Below, in pieces: positions 1-8,760 of a stretch of 64,000 nt of DNA (positions within the stretch are counted from its first letter, which is position 1; each line of letters starts with the position of its first letter). The stretch spans positions 26,866,522-26,930,521 of the forward strand of contig JARCOQ010000006.1 of the NCBI GenBank assembly GCA_029207755.1, read 5' to 3'. Both the position numbers and the translations under genes were made by a program. The notes under the pieces were generated by a model. The model did no database searches, was not told the origin of the DNA, and saw nothing but the letters and a program-made list of their open reading frames with translations. The DNA is from Chamaea fasciata (taxonomy: Eukaryota; Chordata; Aves; Passeriformes; Sylviidae).

Positions 1-2090
1 CATCCCCACAGAGCATTAGCTACCATCCATGAGTCAGTGTAGAGATAGAGCCTTGGCCACTTCTCTCGTTCAGCAATATCCAAAGCCAGCTGGACAGCTT
101 TAAGCTCTGCGACCTGACTCGATCCACCTTCTCCCTCGGTAGCTTGTGCAACTCGTCGTGTGGGGCTCCATACAGCAGCTTTCCACTTCCGGTTAGTACC
201 TACAATTCGGCAGGAACCGTCGGTGAAAAGGGCATATCGTCTCTCACTCTCTGGTAGCTCGTTATATGGTGGGGCTTCCTCGGCCCGTGTCACTTGCTCC
301 TCCTCTTCTTCAGAGGATAATCCAAAGGTCTCACCTTCAGGCCAGTTTGTTATAATTTCCAGAATCCCAGGGCGATTCAGGTTTCCAATACGGGCGCGCT
401 GCGTGATCAGGGCGATCCATTTGCTCCACGTGGTGTCGGTGGCGTGATGTGTGGTAGGAACCTTTCCCTTGAACATCCACCCCAGCACCGGTAGTCGAGG
501 TGCCAGAAGCAGCTGTGCTTCAGTACCAATCACCTCTGAGGCAGCTTGGACTCCTTCATAGGCGGCTAAGATTTCCTTCTCTGTGGGAGTGTAGTTGGCT
601 TCGGATCCTCTGTAGCTTCGGCTCCAGAATCCCAGTGGTCGTCCCCGAGTCTCACCCGGCACTTTCTGCCAAAGGCTCCATGACAGACTGTGGCTCCCGG
701 CTGCAGAGTAAAGCACATTCTTCACCTCTGATCCCGTCCTGACAGGGCCAAGGGCTACCGCATGAGCGATTTCCTGCTTGATCTGGGCGAAAGCTTGCTG
801 CTGTTCTGGGCCCCAGTGGAAATCGTTCTTCTTGCGGGTAACCAGGTAGAGAGGGCTCACGATTTGGCTATACTCGGGAATGTGCATCCTCCAGAAGCCT
901 ATGGCACCTAGGAAAGCTTGTGTTTCCTTCTTGTTGGTCGGTGGAGACATTGCAGTGATCTTATTGATGACTTCAGTGGGAATCTGACGCCGTCCATCTT
1001 GCCACTTCACTCCCAGAAACTGGATCTCTCGAGCAGGTCCCTTGACTTTGCTCCTCTTGATGGCGAAGCCGGCCTTCAGGAGAATCTGAACGATCTTCTC
1101 TCCCTTCTCAAAGACTTCTGTTGCAGTGTTTCCCCACACGATAATGTCGTCAATGTATTGCAGGTGTTCTGGAGCCTCACCCTTTTCCAGTGCAGCCTGG
1201 ATCAGTCCATGGCAAATGGTGGGACTGTGCTTCCACCCCTGGGGCAGTCGGTTCCAGGTGTACTGCACGCCCCTCCAGGTGAAGGCAAACTGAGGCCTGC
1301 ATTCTGCTGCCAGAGGAATGGAGAAAAAGGCATTTGCAATATCAATGGTCGCATACCATTTTGCTGCCTTGGATTCCAGCTCATACTGAAGCTCCAACAT
1401 GTCTGGTACGGCAGCGCTCAGTGGTGGTGTGACTTCATTCAGGCCACGGTAATCCACTGTCAGTCTCCATTCTCCGCTGGACTTACGCACGGGCCATATA
1501 GGGCTATTAAAGGGTGAACGAGCCTTGCTTACCACCCCTTGGCTCTCCAGCTCACGAATCATCTTATGGATGGGGACCACAGAGTCTCTGTCGGTGCGAT
1601 ATTGCCTACGGTGCACTGTTGCTCGGGCGATCGGCACCTGTTGTTCTTCAACTTTCAGTAGTCCCACAGCAGAGGGGTCGTCTGAGAGTCCAGGCAAGGT
1701 ACTCAGTTGTCTGATGCCTTCTGTCTCTAGAGCAGCTATGCCAAAAACCCAGCGGTATCCTCTTGGGTCTTTGAAATACCCATTTCTGAGATAGTCTATG
1801 CCCAAAATGCATGGGGCCTCTGGACCAGTCACAATGGGGTGTTTCTGCCATTCTTTCCCAGTTAGACTTACTTCAGCTTCCAGTACAGTCAGCTCCTGGG
1901 ATCCTCCTGTCACCCCAGAAATGGAAATGGGTTCTGCTCCTACGTACCTTGATGGCATCAGAGTACACTGAGCACCGGTATCAACCAGAGCCGTATATCT
2001 TTGTGGGTCAGATGTTCCAGGCCATCGGATCCACACAGTCCAGTAGATCCGATTGTCCCTTTCCTCTACCTGGCTAGAGGCAGGGCCCCC
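1..2090 (-). CDS. pol: Retroviral Pro-Pol (protease, reverse transcriptase, RNase H start), partial
   Basis: The frame is open and identical to that of gag, continuing from the gag UAG to the window edge (696 codons without a stop). Protease is marked by the active-site DTGA (1982-1971). Reverse transcriptase has LPQGW (about 1250) and the catalytic YIDD (1157-1146). RNase H begins near 230 with FTDGS (227-213), then an ELKA acidic motif and YTDS (near 42-31), which supply three catalytic acids. Integrase is outside the window. No start codon is needed if it is made by reading through the gag stop. The enzyme would copy viral RNA to DNA in the particle. The intact motifs indicate little decay. 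Confidence 0.92.
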
Positions 2091-3890
2091 CTATTCCTGG
2101 TCATGGCATACATTGCTCTCTTCTTGTAAATATGTTTCTGAGGTTCCTTCAAGAGGATCAGTCATATCATCATTCCTGTACTGTCTGGAGTTCTGTGCAC
2201 GAGAGACCGGAGCAACATTGATTCTAGATGGGCTCTTTGTGGCAGGTGTTTCTCTTTTCAGTTCACGTACCCGGGCTGCTAAGGAGGAGGTGGGTTTTCC
2301 ATCCCACTTCCTCATGTCTTCTCCATGCTCCCGAAGAAAAGACCAGAGGTTACCTCGGGGTGTGTATCCTCTCTCCCTGGCTGGGGAGCGCCTGCTCCTA
2401 ATGGCAGAGACTCTCATTGGCTCTGGCTGGATATGGTAAATTTCTTCCTTAAGTTCTTTTTTCAGTTTCTGATGGCCTTCTTCAATCAAGTTCCGGACTT
2501 GCTCAGCCAGTCTTGTTTCCACAGACGAGACATGGGTACGAACTGGGGCAGTGACAGTGTCCTCGTAAATTCTTAGTTTATTAGCCAAGACACCTACCCT
2601 GTCCTCACCTTCCCTCCATTGCAGTGTTGCCAGGTAACGTGAGTACATCTCGGGTCCAAGCCGTGCAAATCTCAACCACATCCGTGATGTGCACTGGACA
2701 CCATCTGGGTTTTTAGGAAATCTCTCATCTTCTGAAAAAAGGATTTCCAACACAGCCAATTCCCTCAGGCATCGGATACCTTGTTCTATTGTGTTCCATT
2801 TTCCTTGGTGCACTTGGAGGTCTTCTTTACAAAGGTATCTATCCTTCACACTTGTTAGCAGTCGCTGCCAGAGGCTGAGAGGTTCTTGGCTTTTCCCAAT
2901 CCCCTGGTCAATGACCACATCCCGGGACAACGATCCCAGTTGCCTGGCCTCACTTCCATCCAGAATGGTGTCATTGGCTGCAGCGTCCCAGATGCGGAGC
3001 AGCCAGGTCAGGATGGACTCGTTGGTCTGGCGGGTGAATTCCCTTCGCAGGTCACGCAGCTCACCCAGAGATAGAGAGCGAGTGATGATTTCTGGCTCTG
3101 TCTCTTCTGCTGATTGTGAAGGTCCTGCTGCACTCTCATCAGTCACTATGCGGACTGATTTGGTCCTTGATTTCTTCTTCTGAACGGGGGCAACTGCTAC
3201 TGGTTTAGGCTGTTCCGGTTCAGTGATGGTTTGTGTGGAGATGCTGATGGCACCCTTAGTCCCTTTCTCCTCTGTGACAGTCTGCGTAGATGTGGACACT
3301 GTTGCCTCACTTTTGGCTTCTTTCTCCTCTGTGACGGTCTGTGTAGATGAGGACACTGTTGCCTTGCCTTTGGTTCCTTTCGCCTCTGTGACACTCTGTG
3401 TAGACACTGATATTGTTGCTCTGCTTCTTTTTCCCTCTTCCTCTTCCTTCAGAACACGCTGTATCACACCATGTAGTGTTTTGATTCTAAGCATGGTGCG
3501 GGCCGTGCAGAGAAGACAAAGCAGGACTAACAACAACATCATGCTGTCCTTGGCATCCAGAGGGTATTCCATATTTTCAAAAACTGCTGTGTCATGCCTG
3601 AAAAGCTGGAAAAAATCATTCTTCACCCCTCCCCACAGGGGCTGGGTGAGATTGTTGAGGCCCCAGATGTAGCATCCTAGACCAGAACAAGAAAACAAAA
3701 GTGGGTGTATATTCTGAATAATGTTCATTGCCTCAGAGTTTATCAAGCAATGGGCATAATAGACTACTAAAGCAATTTTAGTACCATACCCTGGTCTATG
3801 CAGGAGCATTAAGACTGGCAGATAGTACCCCAGTTGTGGAAAAATATAGAGAGATAGATATAAGACACATGTAAGCATGTTGAGCATCAT
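2091..3890 (-). CDS. gag: Retroviral Gag polyprotein (intact, 599 codons)
   Basis: This is the structural polyprotein of the endogenous retrovirus. Its ATG at 3890 is the first after an in-frame stop at 3911-3909 and lies about 60 nt after the primer site. Residues 1-131 hold several hydrophobic stretches (about 5-30, 38-50, 58-79 and 116-131) in place of a normal matrix start, and there is no MG myristoylation start. Roughly residues 150-225 are a tandem repeat with core STQTVTEEK. Next is a basic KKKSRTK patch, then a capsid-like part with the motifs TWLLRIWD and RQLGSLSRD, which I associate with ERV-L/Fv1-type capsids. The C-terminal part is basic. I see no CCHC zinc knuckle. It ends at a UAG (2093-2091) that is in frame with the following protease. 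The family assignment is from motif memory. Confidence 0.85.
   Translation of the reverse strand: MMLNMLTCVLYLSLYIFPQLGYYLPVLMLLHRPGYGTKIALVVYYAHCLINSEAMNIIQNIHPLLFSCSGLGCYIWGLNNLTQPLWGGVKNDFFQLFRHDTAVFENMEYPLDAKDSMMLLLVLLCLLCTARTMLRIKTLHGVIQRVLKEEEEGKRSRATISVSTQSVTEAKGTKGKATVSSSTQTVTEEKEAKSEATVSTSTQTVTEEKGTKGAISISTQTITEPEQPKPVAVAPVQKKKSRTKSVRIVTDESAAGPSQSAEETEPEIITRSLSLGELRDLRREFTRQTNESILTWLLRIWDAAANDTILDGSEARQLGSLSRDVVIDQGIGKSQEPLSLWQRLLTSVKDRYLCKEDLQVHQGKWNTIEQGIRCLRELAVLEILFSEDERFPKNPDGVQCTSRMWLRFARLGPEMYSRYLATLQWREGEDRVGVLANKLRIYEDTVTAPVRTHVSSVETRLAEQVRNLIEEGHQKLKKELKEEIYHIQPEPMRVSAIRSRRSPARERGYTPRGNLWSFLREHGEDMRKWDGKPTSSLAARVRELKRETPATKSPSRINVAPVSRAQNSRQYRNDDMTDPLEGTSETYLQEESNVCHDQE
3216..3440 (-). 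repeat. 57-bp tandem repeat within gag
   Basis: Three unit starts lie at 3270, 3327 and 3384, exactly 57 bp apart, with a slightly shorter diverged copy at about 3216-3269. Each unit encodes 19 residues built around STQTVTEEK. The unit length is a multiple of three, so copy-number change keeps gag in frame. Confidence 0.85.
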
Positions 3891-3949
3891 AGCGAACAGG
3901 TGTCTTCTTCAATACAAAATTGTAATTCTGACTTTTCTCAGTGCCTTGT

Positions 3950-3967
3950 GCCGCACGTTGGGCGCCA
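3950..3967 (-). other. Retroviral primer binding site, tRNA-Lys(1,2)-like
   Basis: The minus strand reads TGGCGCCCAACGTGCGGC, starting 4 nt after the LTR CA end. It differs at one position from the tRNA-Lys1,2 primer site TGGCGCCCAACGTGGGGC as I recall it. This site would prime minus-strand DNA synthesis. It fixes the orientation and identifies the 3972-4452 LTR as the 5' one. Confidence 0.85.
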
Positions 3968-4022
3968 AAAATGTAGTAGTTTGAAGGCAAAACAAATGAG
4001 AGGCTCCAAGTCAGAGATACAA

Positions 4023-4028
4023 TTTAAT
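4023..4028 (-). terminator. LTR polyadenylation signal ATTAAA
   Basis: The minus strand reads ATTAAA about 50 nt before the LTR inner end, consistent with an R/U5 position. I saw no AATAAA inside the LTR, so this variant is the likely signal. Confidence 0.5.
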
Positions 4029-4236
4029 AGGAAAAAAAAAAGGAAAGAAAGTAAAATAAAATCGATGCAATAATACAAAAGACCACTGACAGAGTCAGAA
4101 TACAACCTGAGCGTAGTGATGGAAGCAGTCCAGATGAGGTGGTCTTCCTGAAGCAGTGATCCTGTAGAAAGGTCTGGTAGCTCGGGTCCTCTGGGAATCC
4201 AGTGGGTAAGCGCCCCTCTGGTGTTCAGAGTCTCAG

Positions 4237-4245
4237 CTTATATCC
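4237..4245 (-). promoter_or_regulatory. TATA box of the LTR (U3)
   Basis: The minus strand reads GGATATAAG. It lies about 210 nt upstream of the ATTAAA signal and roughly mid-LTR, where a U3 core promoter is expected. Transcription from it would run towards position 1, away from PDGFRA. Confidence 0.6.
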
Positions 4246-4645
4246 AGGCTGGAATGCTTGGTTTCTCCCTCTGGGCGGAGCATCCCACAATGGGATGGTG
4301 AGTCATGTGATAAGGCCTGATGGGCCCATTAACAGGAGGTAGTCCAGGAGGGGGTTATCTGTGAGCTGTGTAGCAAAGGTGCTGATGGCCCATTAACAGA
4401 AGATAAGCCAGAGTGGAGGAGGCAGGGAGCACTGCCTCACCTGGTTTCAACAGTTCATGAAGATGGTGATAGAATATACTTCAACCCAGGACATCTATAT
4501 TTATATATATCCATTTATAGATATCCATATGTATAAAAAGGATCTTTTAGGGCAGTATTGCAATCTTGTCTGATTAGATTCTGAAAAAAAACCCCTCCCA
4601 AACAAGCCCCTACTGGAAACAAACTCAGGTGTGAAGGAAAAATGT

Positions 4646-4713
4646 AGATAAATTAGGAAAGTCGATGGATAAATTATGCAGATAAATTAGGAAAGTCGAT
4701 GGATAAATTATGC
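4646..4713. repeat. Perfect 34-bp tandem duplication (2 copies)
   Basis: Two identical 34-bp units lie head to tail at 4646-4679 and 4680-4713, each starting AGATAAATTAGG and ending AAATTATGC. They lie about 200 bp outside the retroviral LTR. Identity of the copies suggests a recent replication-slippage duplication. Confidence 0.95.
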
Positions 4714-6346
4714 TTGCATATATAAGTACATAGGAGGCTACAATAATAAATTTCTTCTGTATGTGGTTTATTCATGTGGTTCCCTATGCATTATTTTTTC
4801 AATTCTTTACTCTAGACAGTAATAAAGCTGGTTTTGGCAGTTTCTGTATTAGCTAGAATATAAAATAATAGATTATTGTAATCTTTCTCTGGAAGAGGTG
4901 ACTTGTGAAGTTATCTACACTGATCCAGAAATGGCGCAATATCCTTCTCTTCTGAAAATTACAGATCTGTGCTAAGAGATGAAAACACAGGGGAAGAATT
5001 TCACAACTTCGCTAGTTTATGGGAATATGTCAGGTCATGTAAATAAAACAGCATTCTTGAAATCAAAATATAAGGTAACACTACCAACTTGAAATTATGC
5101 CCATATCTGCATATTAGATAACTATCAAAGTGGCAAGTAATATGAAATATACTCAGCAAACTTGGCATGTCTTTTTCTCTTATGAGGGAGGTATTCAAAT
5201 TTTTTTTTTTTGATAAAAAGTTCCTTGTGAAAATATAAAATTCAAAGATTAGGAAAACAAACTAGCATGAACAAATAATGTGACAAAAATATTTCAAAGG
5301 AATTTCAAAAGAGATGCTTGAGATAGCATTTCAAAACTCTGCTAGTGGGACTTGATTTTTTCAAAGGGTTTCTCCAATAAGAATCATAACAACTCAATAG
5401 TGATCAAAGTTTGTAATGAAGCAAATTTAATGTCATGTTATAACTTTTTGATCTATGTCATCACACCCTTCAGAAAAAAAACCAGTGACCTTTGCACCTC
5501 AAAATCCTTTTAATATGAATATAGGAAGTGAAAAATCTCTCTAAAATGCTATTTTCTGTTCAAAGCAGTTGTCAAATTAAGTAAAAATTAACCTAAATGT
5601 TATACGCAGTCATATTCTCCTAATTTTTTCTTGCAATAATATTTTCTGCATTGCTGAAAGTGCTGCGTATCTCATTTTCCTGAGGCAGCATACCAAACAC
5701 TTATTAATACTTTCATAAACTATGTATTTTTTCAAAATCTCCTGTCGTTTTGTGTACCATAGGAACGTTTAGGATTGCAATCATCCAGCCTGTTCAAGCC
5801 ATAGCAAGACACATCAACTCCAACCAGTTGATGCTAGAGGCAGAAGAGGCTGGAAAGGAACTGAGTGCATTTTTTTGATCCTGTTCCTGTTTTTCACCGC
5901 TCTCTGTTCTCAAAATTGTTTAGAGAAGCCTAGCATCCCGAGGTTGACCAAATCCATCAGAATCTCCTTTCCTCTCAGGTATCTATCTGCTAACTCAGTC
6001 CAGAACTGCAGCAAGCACCTACTCTGGCTGTGCCACAGGCACAGCTTGAAGCCTTGGTGCTGCTTTTGCCACAAAGGAGCAAGCACCGACCTGTCTTCCT
6101 CTTGACCCAATTTTTCTCTGTCCCTGGTGCAATAAATGGGAATGTGCTACAGTCTGAAGACAGACAGATGGAGGAAGAGTCTCAGGATGTGGCTGTTGCA
6201 ATAGCTTGAAAGTGAGCCAGCACAACTTCATCATTGCACAAAGGAGTAAACAAGCTCAACTGGAGTATGGAGCTGAGATAACCCCGATGTTCAGTGTCAG
6301 CTCTCGAGCTGGGGAGAGTCACCATGCTGCAGGGATATTTCCCATT

Positions 6347-6350
<4 letters not shown>

Positions 6351-6387
<37 letters not shown>
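6351..6387. repeat. (TC)n microsatellite followed by poly-T
   Basis: About 14 TC repeats run into a short T run. It is a simple repeat with no associated gene. Confidence 0.95.
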
Positions 6388-7362
6388 CCTAAATTCTTTG
6401 AGAAAAAAAAAAAGAATATAAAGAAAAAATTAAACTGAAAGAAATGGGGAAGATGGGAACGTGGTTTGTTGTTTTTTTTTTTTTTTCCTTAGGCTACAAT
6501 TTGAATCTTCTCATTTTTGTCTAAAAGGAAGAGATTTCTTGGAGAAAAAGAAAAAAACCCACTTCTGCAAGAGTCTGCTAAGAATTTCCAGCAAAAAGCA
6601 GAGATCTGTTTTGGCTTATTGAAGTGTTTTAACTTATGTTAACTGCCAGAAGCCCATTTGGAGCACTGATTTTGCACTGTTTTCCATAGAGGGATTTGGG
6701 ATGGAAGATATCCTACTTGATGATAGGCTATCTATGCTGTCCTGACAAGCTACATTCAATGTTCTGAGTTTCTTCCACAGTGATGCTGAAAAAGAACCCC
6801 TGAGGAGATGTACATATTGGTATAGTTGAAGTTTTATAACCACCTTACAGTGAGTTTTAGGAACCCTGGTCTTAACTCAGGCTTCAGGTAGTTTGGCCAA
6901 GAAGAAAGACTTTTTTTATACAATATGCAGAGGTATGGGTTTTGACCAAATGCTTTCAGAGTCCCTGACTGATTCTTTTGCAGTTACTACTCATGTCATT
7001 ATACATATATGTTGTAATATAAAAATATTACAACGATTTTTTTTATGTTTGGGAAAGAGCAAATGAGTAATGTTGCTCACTACTTAAATCCCTCAGCAGC
7101 TTCAGAAAATATTTAGTAATATGTTTTGTATACTACAGCACATTTTTATGCTTTTGGGTTTTTTTAATTACCTTACACCAGAGTGGGCACCACTTGGTGA
7201 GAGGACAGGGAAGTGGGAGGGTGGTGGTTTACCAGTCTATAACAGGCATAGGCATCCCAAAATTTTAAGACTTTTATTAACCCTGTTGTCCTCAGGATCA
7301 GGACCTCTAAATTTTAATAGTTGGTGGCAACAGAAGCCTCTTTATCTGCATCCTTCCTCCAC

Positions 7363-7611
7363 ATGATAGCAGCAAATCCAGTGACTCCAGCAGATGCAGT
7401 GCACAACCTCTTTGAAGAGTGTCAGATGTTGCTAGCACAATGCACTTCAAACTCAGAGAGCATCAGCCCAGCTGATCTGCAGGGAGTAAAGGACTGGCTT
7501 GGTAATATCTGCCAGTTCACAATCCAGAGCCAGAGAATTTCTACACATTTTTGGGAGTATGTGTGCAAAGCAAGTAGGATGCCTGCTGCCTGTGAACAGA
7601 AAGTAGAATAA
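7363..7611 (+). other. Unrecognised 82-codon open frame, possible retrocopy or exon fragment
   Basis: An ATG-initiated frame has protein-like composition: acidic and polar, with four Cys, two Trp and regularly spaced hydrophobics suggesting helices (for example LFEECQMLLAQC and LQGVKDWLGNICQF). I do not recognise a family. It has no evident promoter, splice partner or poly(A) signal, and a 249-bp frame can arise by chance. It could be a decayed gene fragment or noise; I assign no function. Confidence 0.15.
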
Positions 7612-8738
7612 TGAAAGACACTATAAAGAGGAAGGAAAGAAGCAAAATCTGAAAGCAGCCCTTACAGGGCTGTGGAAGGATTTCATAAAGCTCTGAATCT
7701 ACTTTATGAAATCTACTCCCCTGCAGGATTGTGAGCTGTCATGCTAGTCGGGCTTCAGACAGGAAAGGATCTCCTGGCCCCATCACTCTGTGCACTGCCA
7801 CCAAGGGGCCTTGGGGCTGTTCTGTCCCACCAGCCCTGCACACCCTGGAATCCCGTTGTGTTTCTTCCAGAGGCGCCTCTAAATCTCCAGGGGCAGGAGT
7901 CAATTCTGGATGGCATGCAAGAGTGCTTGAAATGCCTGTGTAGAGCCTGGTCCTCTGTTGTGAGAGGCTGAGGAATCTAAGTGAACGGTCAACTTCTTGA
8001 GATTTAGGAAACAGTCTGGTATTTAGGCTAGAGTAAAAACAAATGTTGCCTGCAAGAGCAGATGAGGATGCTGTGTCTCACTTCCTGGAATTTAGGGCTG
8101 GCAAAGGCAGAATCCTTTTAATTCATATCATATCAAGGTCTTCTGCACATTCCTTCTGAATGGGAGATGCTGGAAGTGGAAAGTTGGCTCCGATTTTTAT
8201 TGTTTCCAAAACAAAGTCCTTTTGGTGATATTCCTAATAGAAACACTAAAAACTTTACTTAGAACCCTACTTTCAGTACACTGATTTTTCTGAGAGACAT
8301 CTAACAGATCCCTGTAGGTACAGCTTGTTACACAGAATGTTGTCCTTATAGATTTTCTGATTTACCATTTCAGTTTTCTAAAAGTGAAAAACATAGCGAA
8401 TGATCACTATGAGTTCAAAGAAAAAAACCATCCTCTTGGATCCCATTCTTTGCTCACTGTAACTTTGTGGGTTTCAGCCATGATCCCTCATTTACTTTAG
8501 TGAAATTACTGTAATCATTGTGAAGTGATTGGTCTTTCTCCCTGTACAAGTGGTACTGAACACGAGCTGCTCCATTGCATTTACTAGGTTGAACACAGTC
8601 TTCTGGACCATTACTCCAAAGTGTATTTAATGTGTTGGCATACATGGGCCCAAAGTTTTCCAAGCTAATATGAACAGAAATAGCAGGTGGTCTGAACTTT
8701 CACCTTTGTAGCCTTGTAGGTGCTTTAGTGAATGCTAA

Positions 8739-8760
8739 ATGCATAATTAATGCATAATTA
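8739..8760. promoter_or_regulatory. Duplicated 11-bp POU/homeodomain-like motif
   Basis: ATGCATAATTA occurs twice in direct succession (8739-8749 and 8750-8760). Each copy combines an octamer-like ATGCAT with a TAAT homeodomain core. A regulatory role is inference only. Confidence 0.25.

Larger units (their letters stand above)
1..4452 (-). mobile_element. Endogenous retrovirus, 5' portion (5' LTR, gag, pro-pol), truncated by window edge
   Basis: Read on the minus strand the order is LTR (4452-3972), primer binding site (3967-3950), gag (3890-2091), protease, reverse transcriptase and RNase H (2090-1). Integrase, any env or dUTPase, and the 3' LTR lie beyond the left edge, so target-site duplication and LTR-LTR divergence cannot be judged. 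I checked every codon of the pro-pol frame from 2090 to 1 and found no stop. Gag is also uninterrupted, so this is a comparatively young insertion. The Gag capsid-like region resembles the ERV-L/Fv1 type from memory, pointing to a class III element, while the primer site is lysine-type. It is antisense to PDGFRA. Confidence 0.93.
3972..4452 (-). mobile_element. 5' LTR of the endogenous retrovirus
   Basis: The element is 481 bp and on the minus strand begins TGTTGAAACC and ends CAAACTACTACA. This gives TG...CA ends with an imperfect terminal inverted repeat (TGTTGAAA versus TTCAAACTACTACA). The inner end sits 4 nt from the primer binding site, the normal retroviral arrangement. A TATA-like box and an ATTAAA signal lie inside in the right order. 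The outer boundary at 4452 is inferred from the inverted repeat because the 3' LTR is not in the window. Confidence 0.85.

Noticed and set aside
160..3672. Plus-strand open frames across the retrovirus
   Set aside because: They are shadows of the minus-strand gag and pol reading frame.
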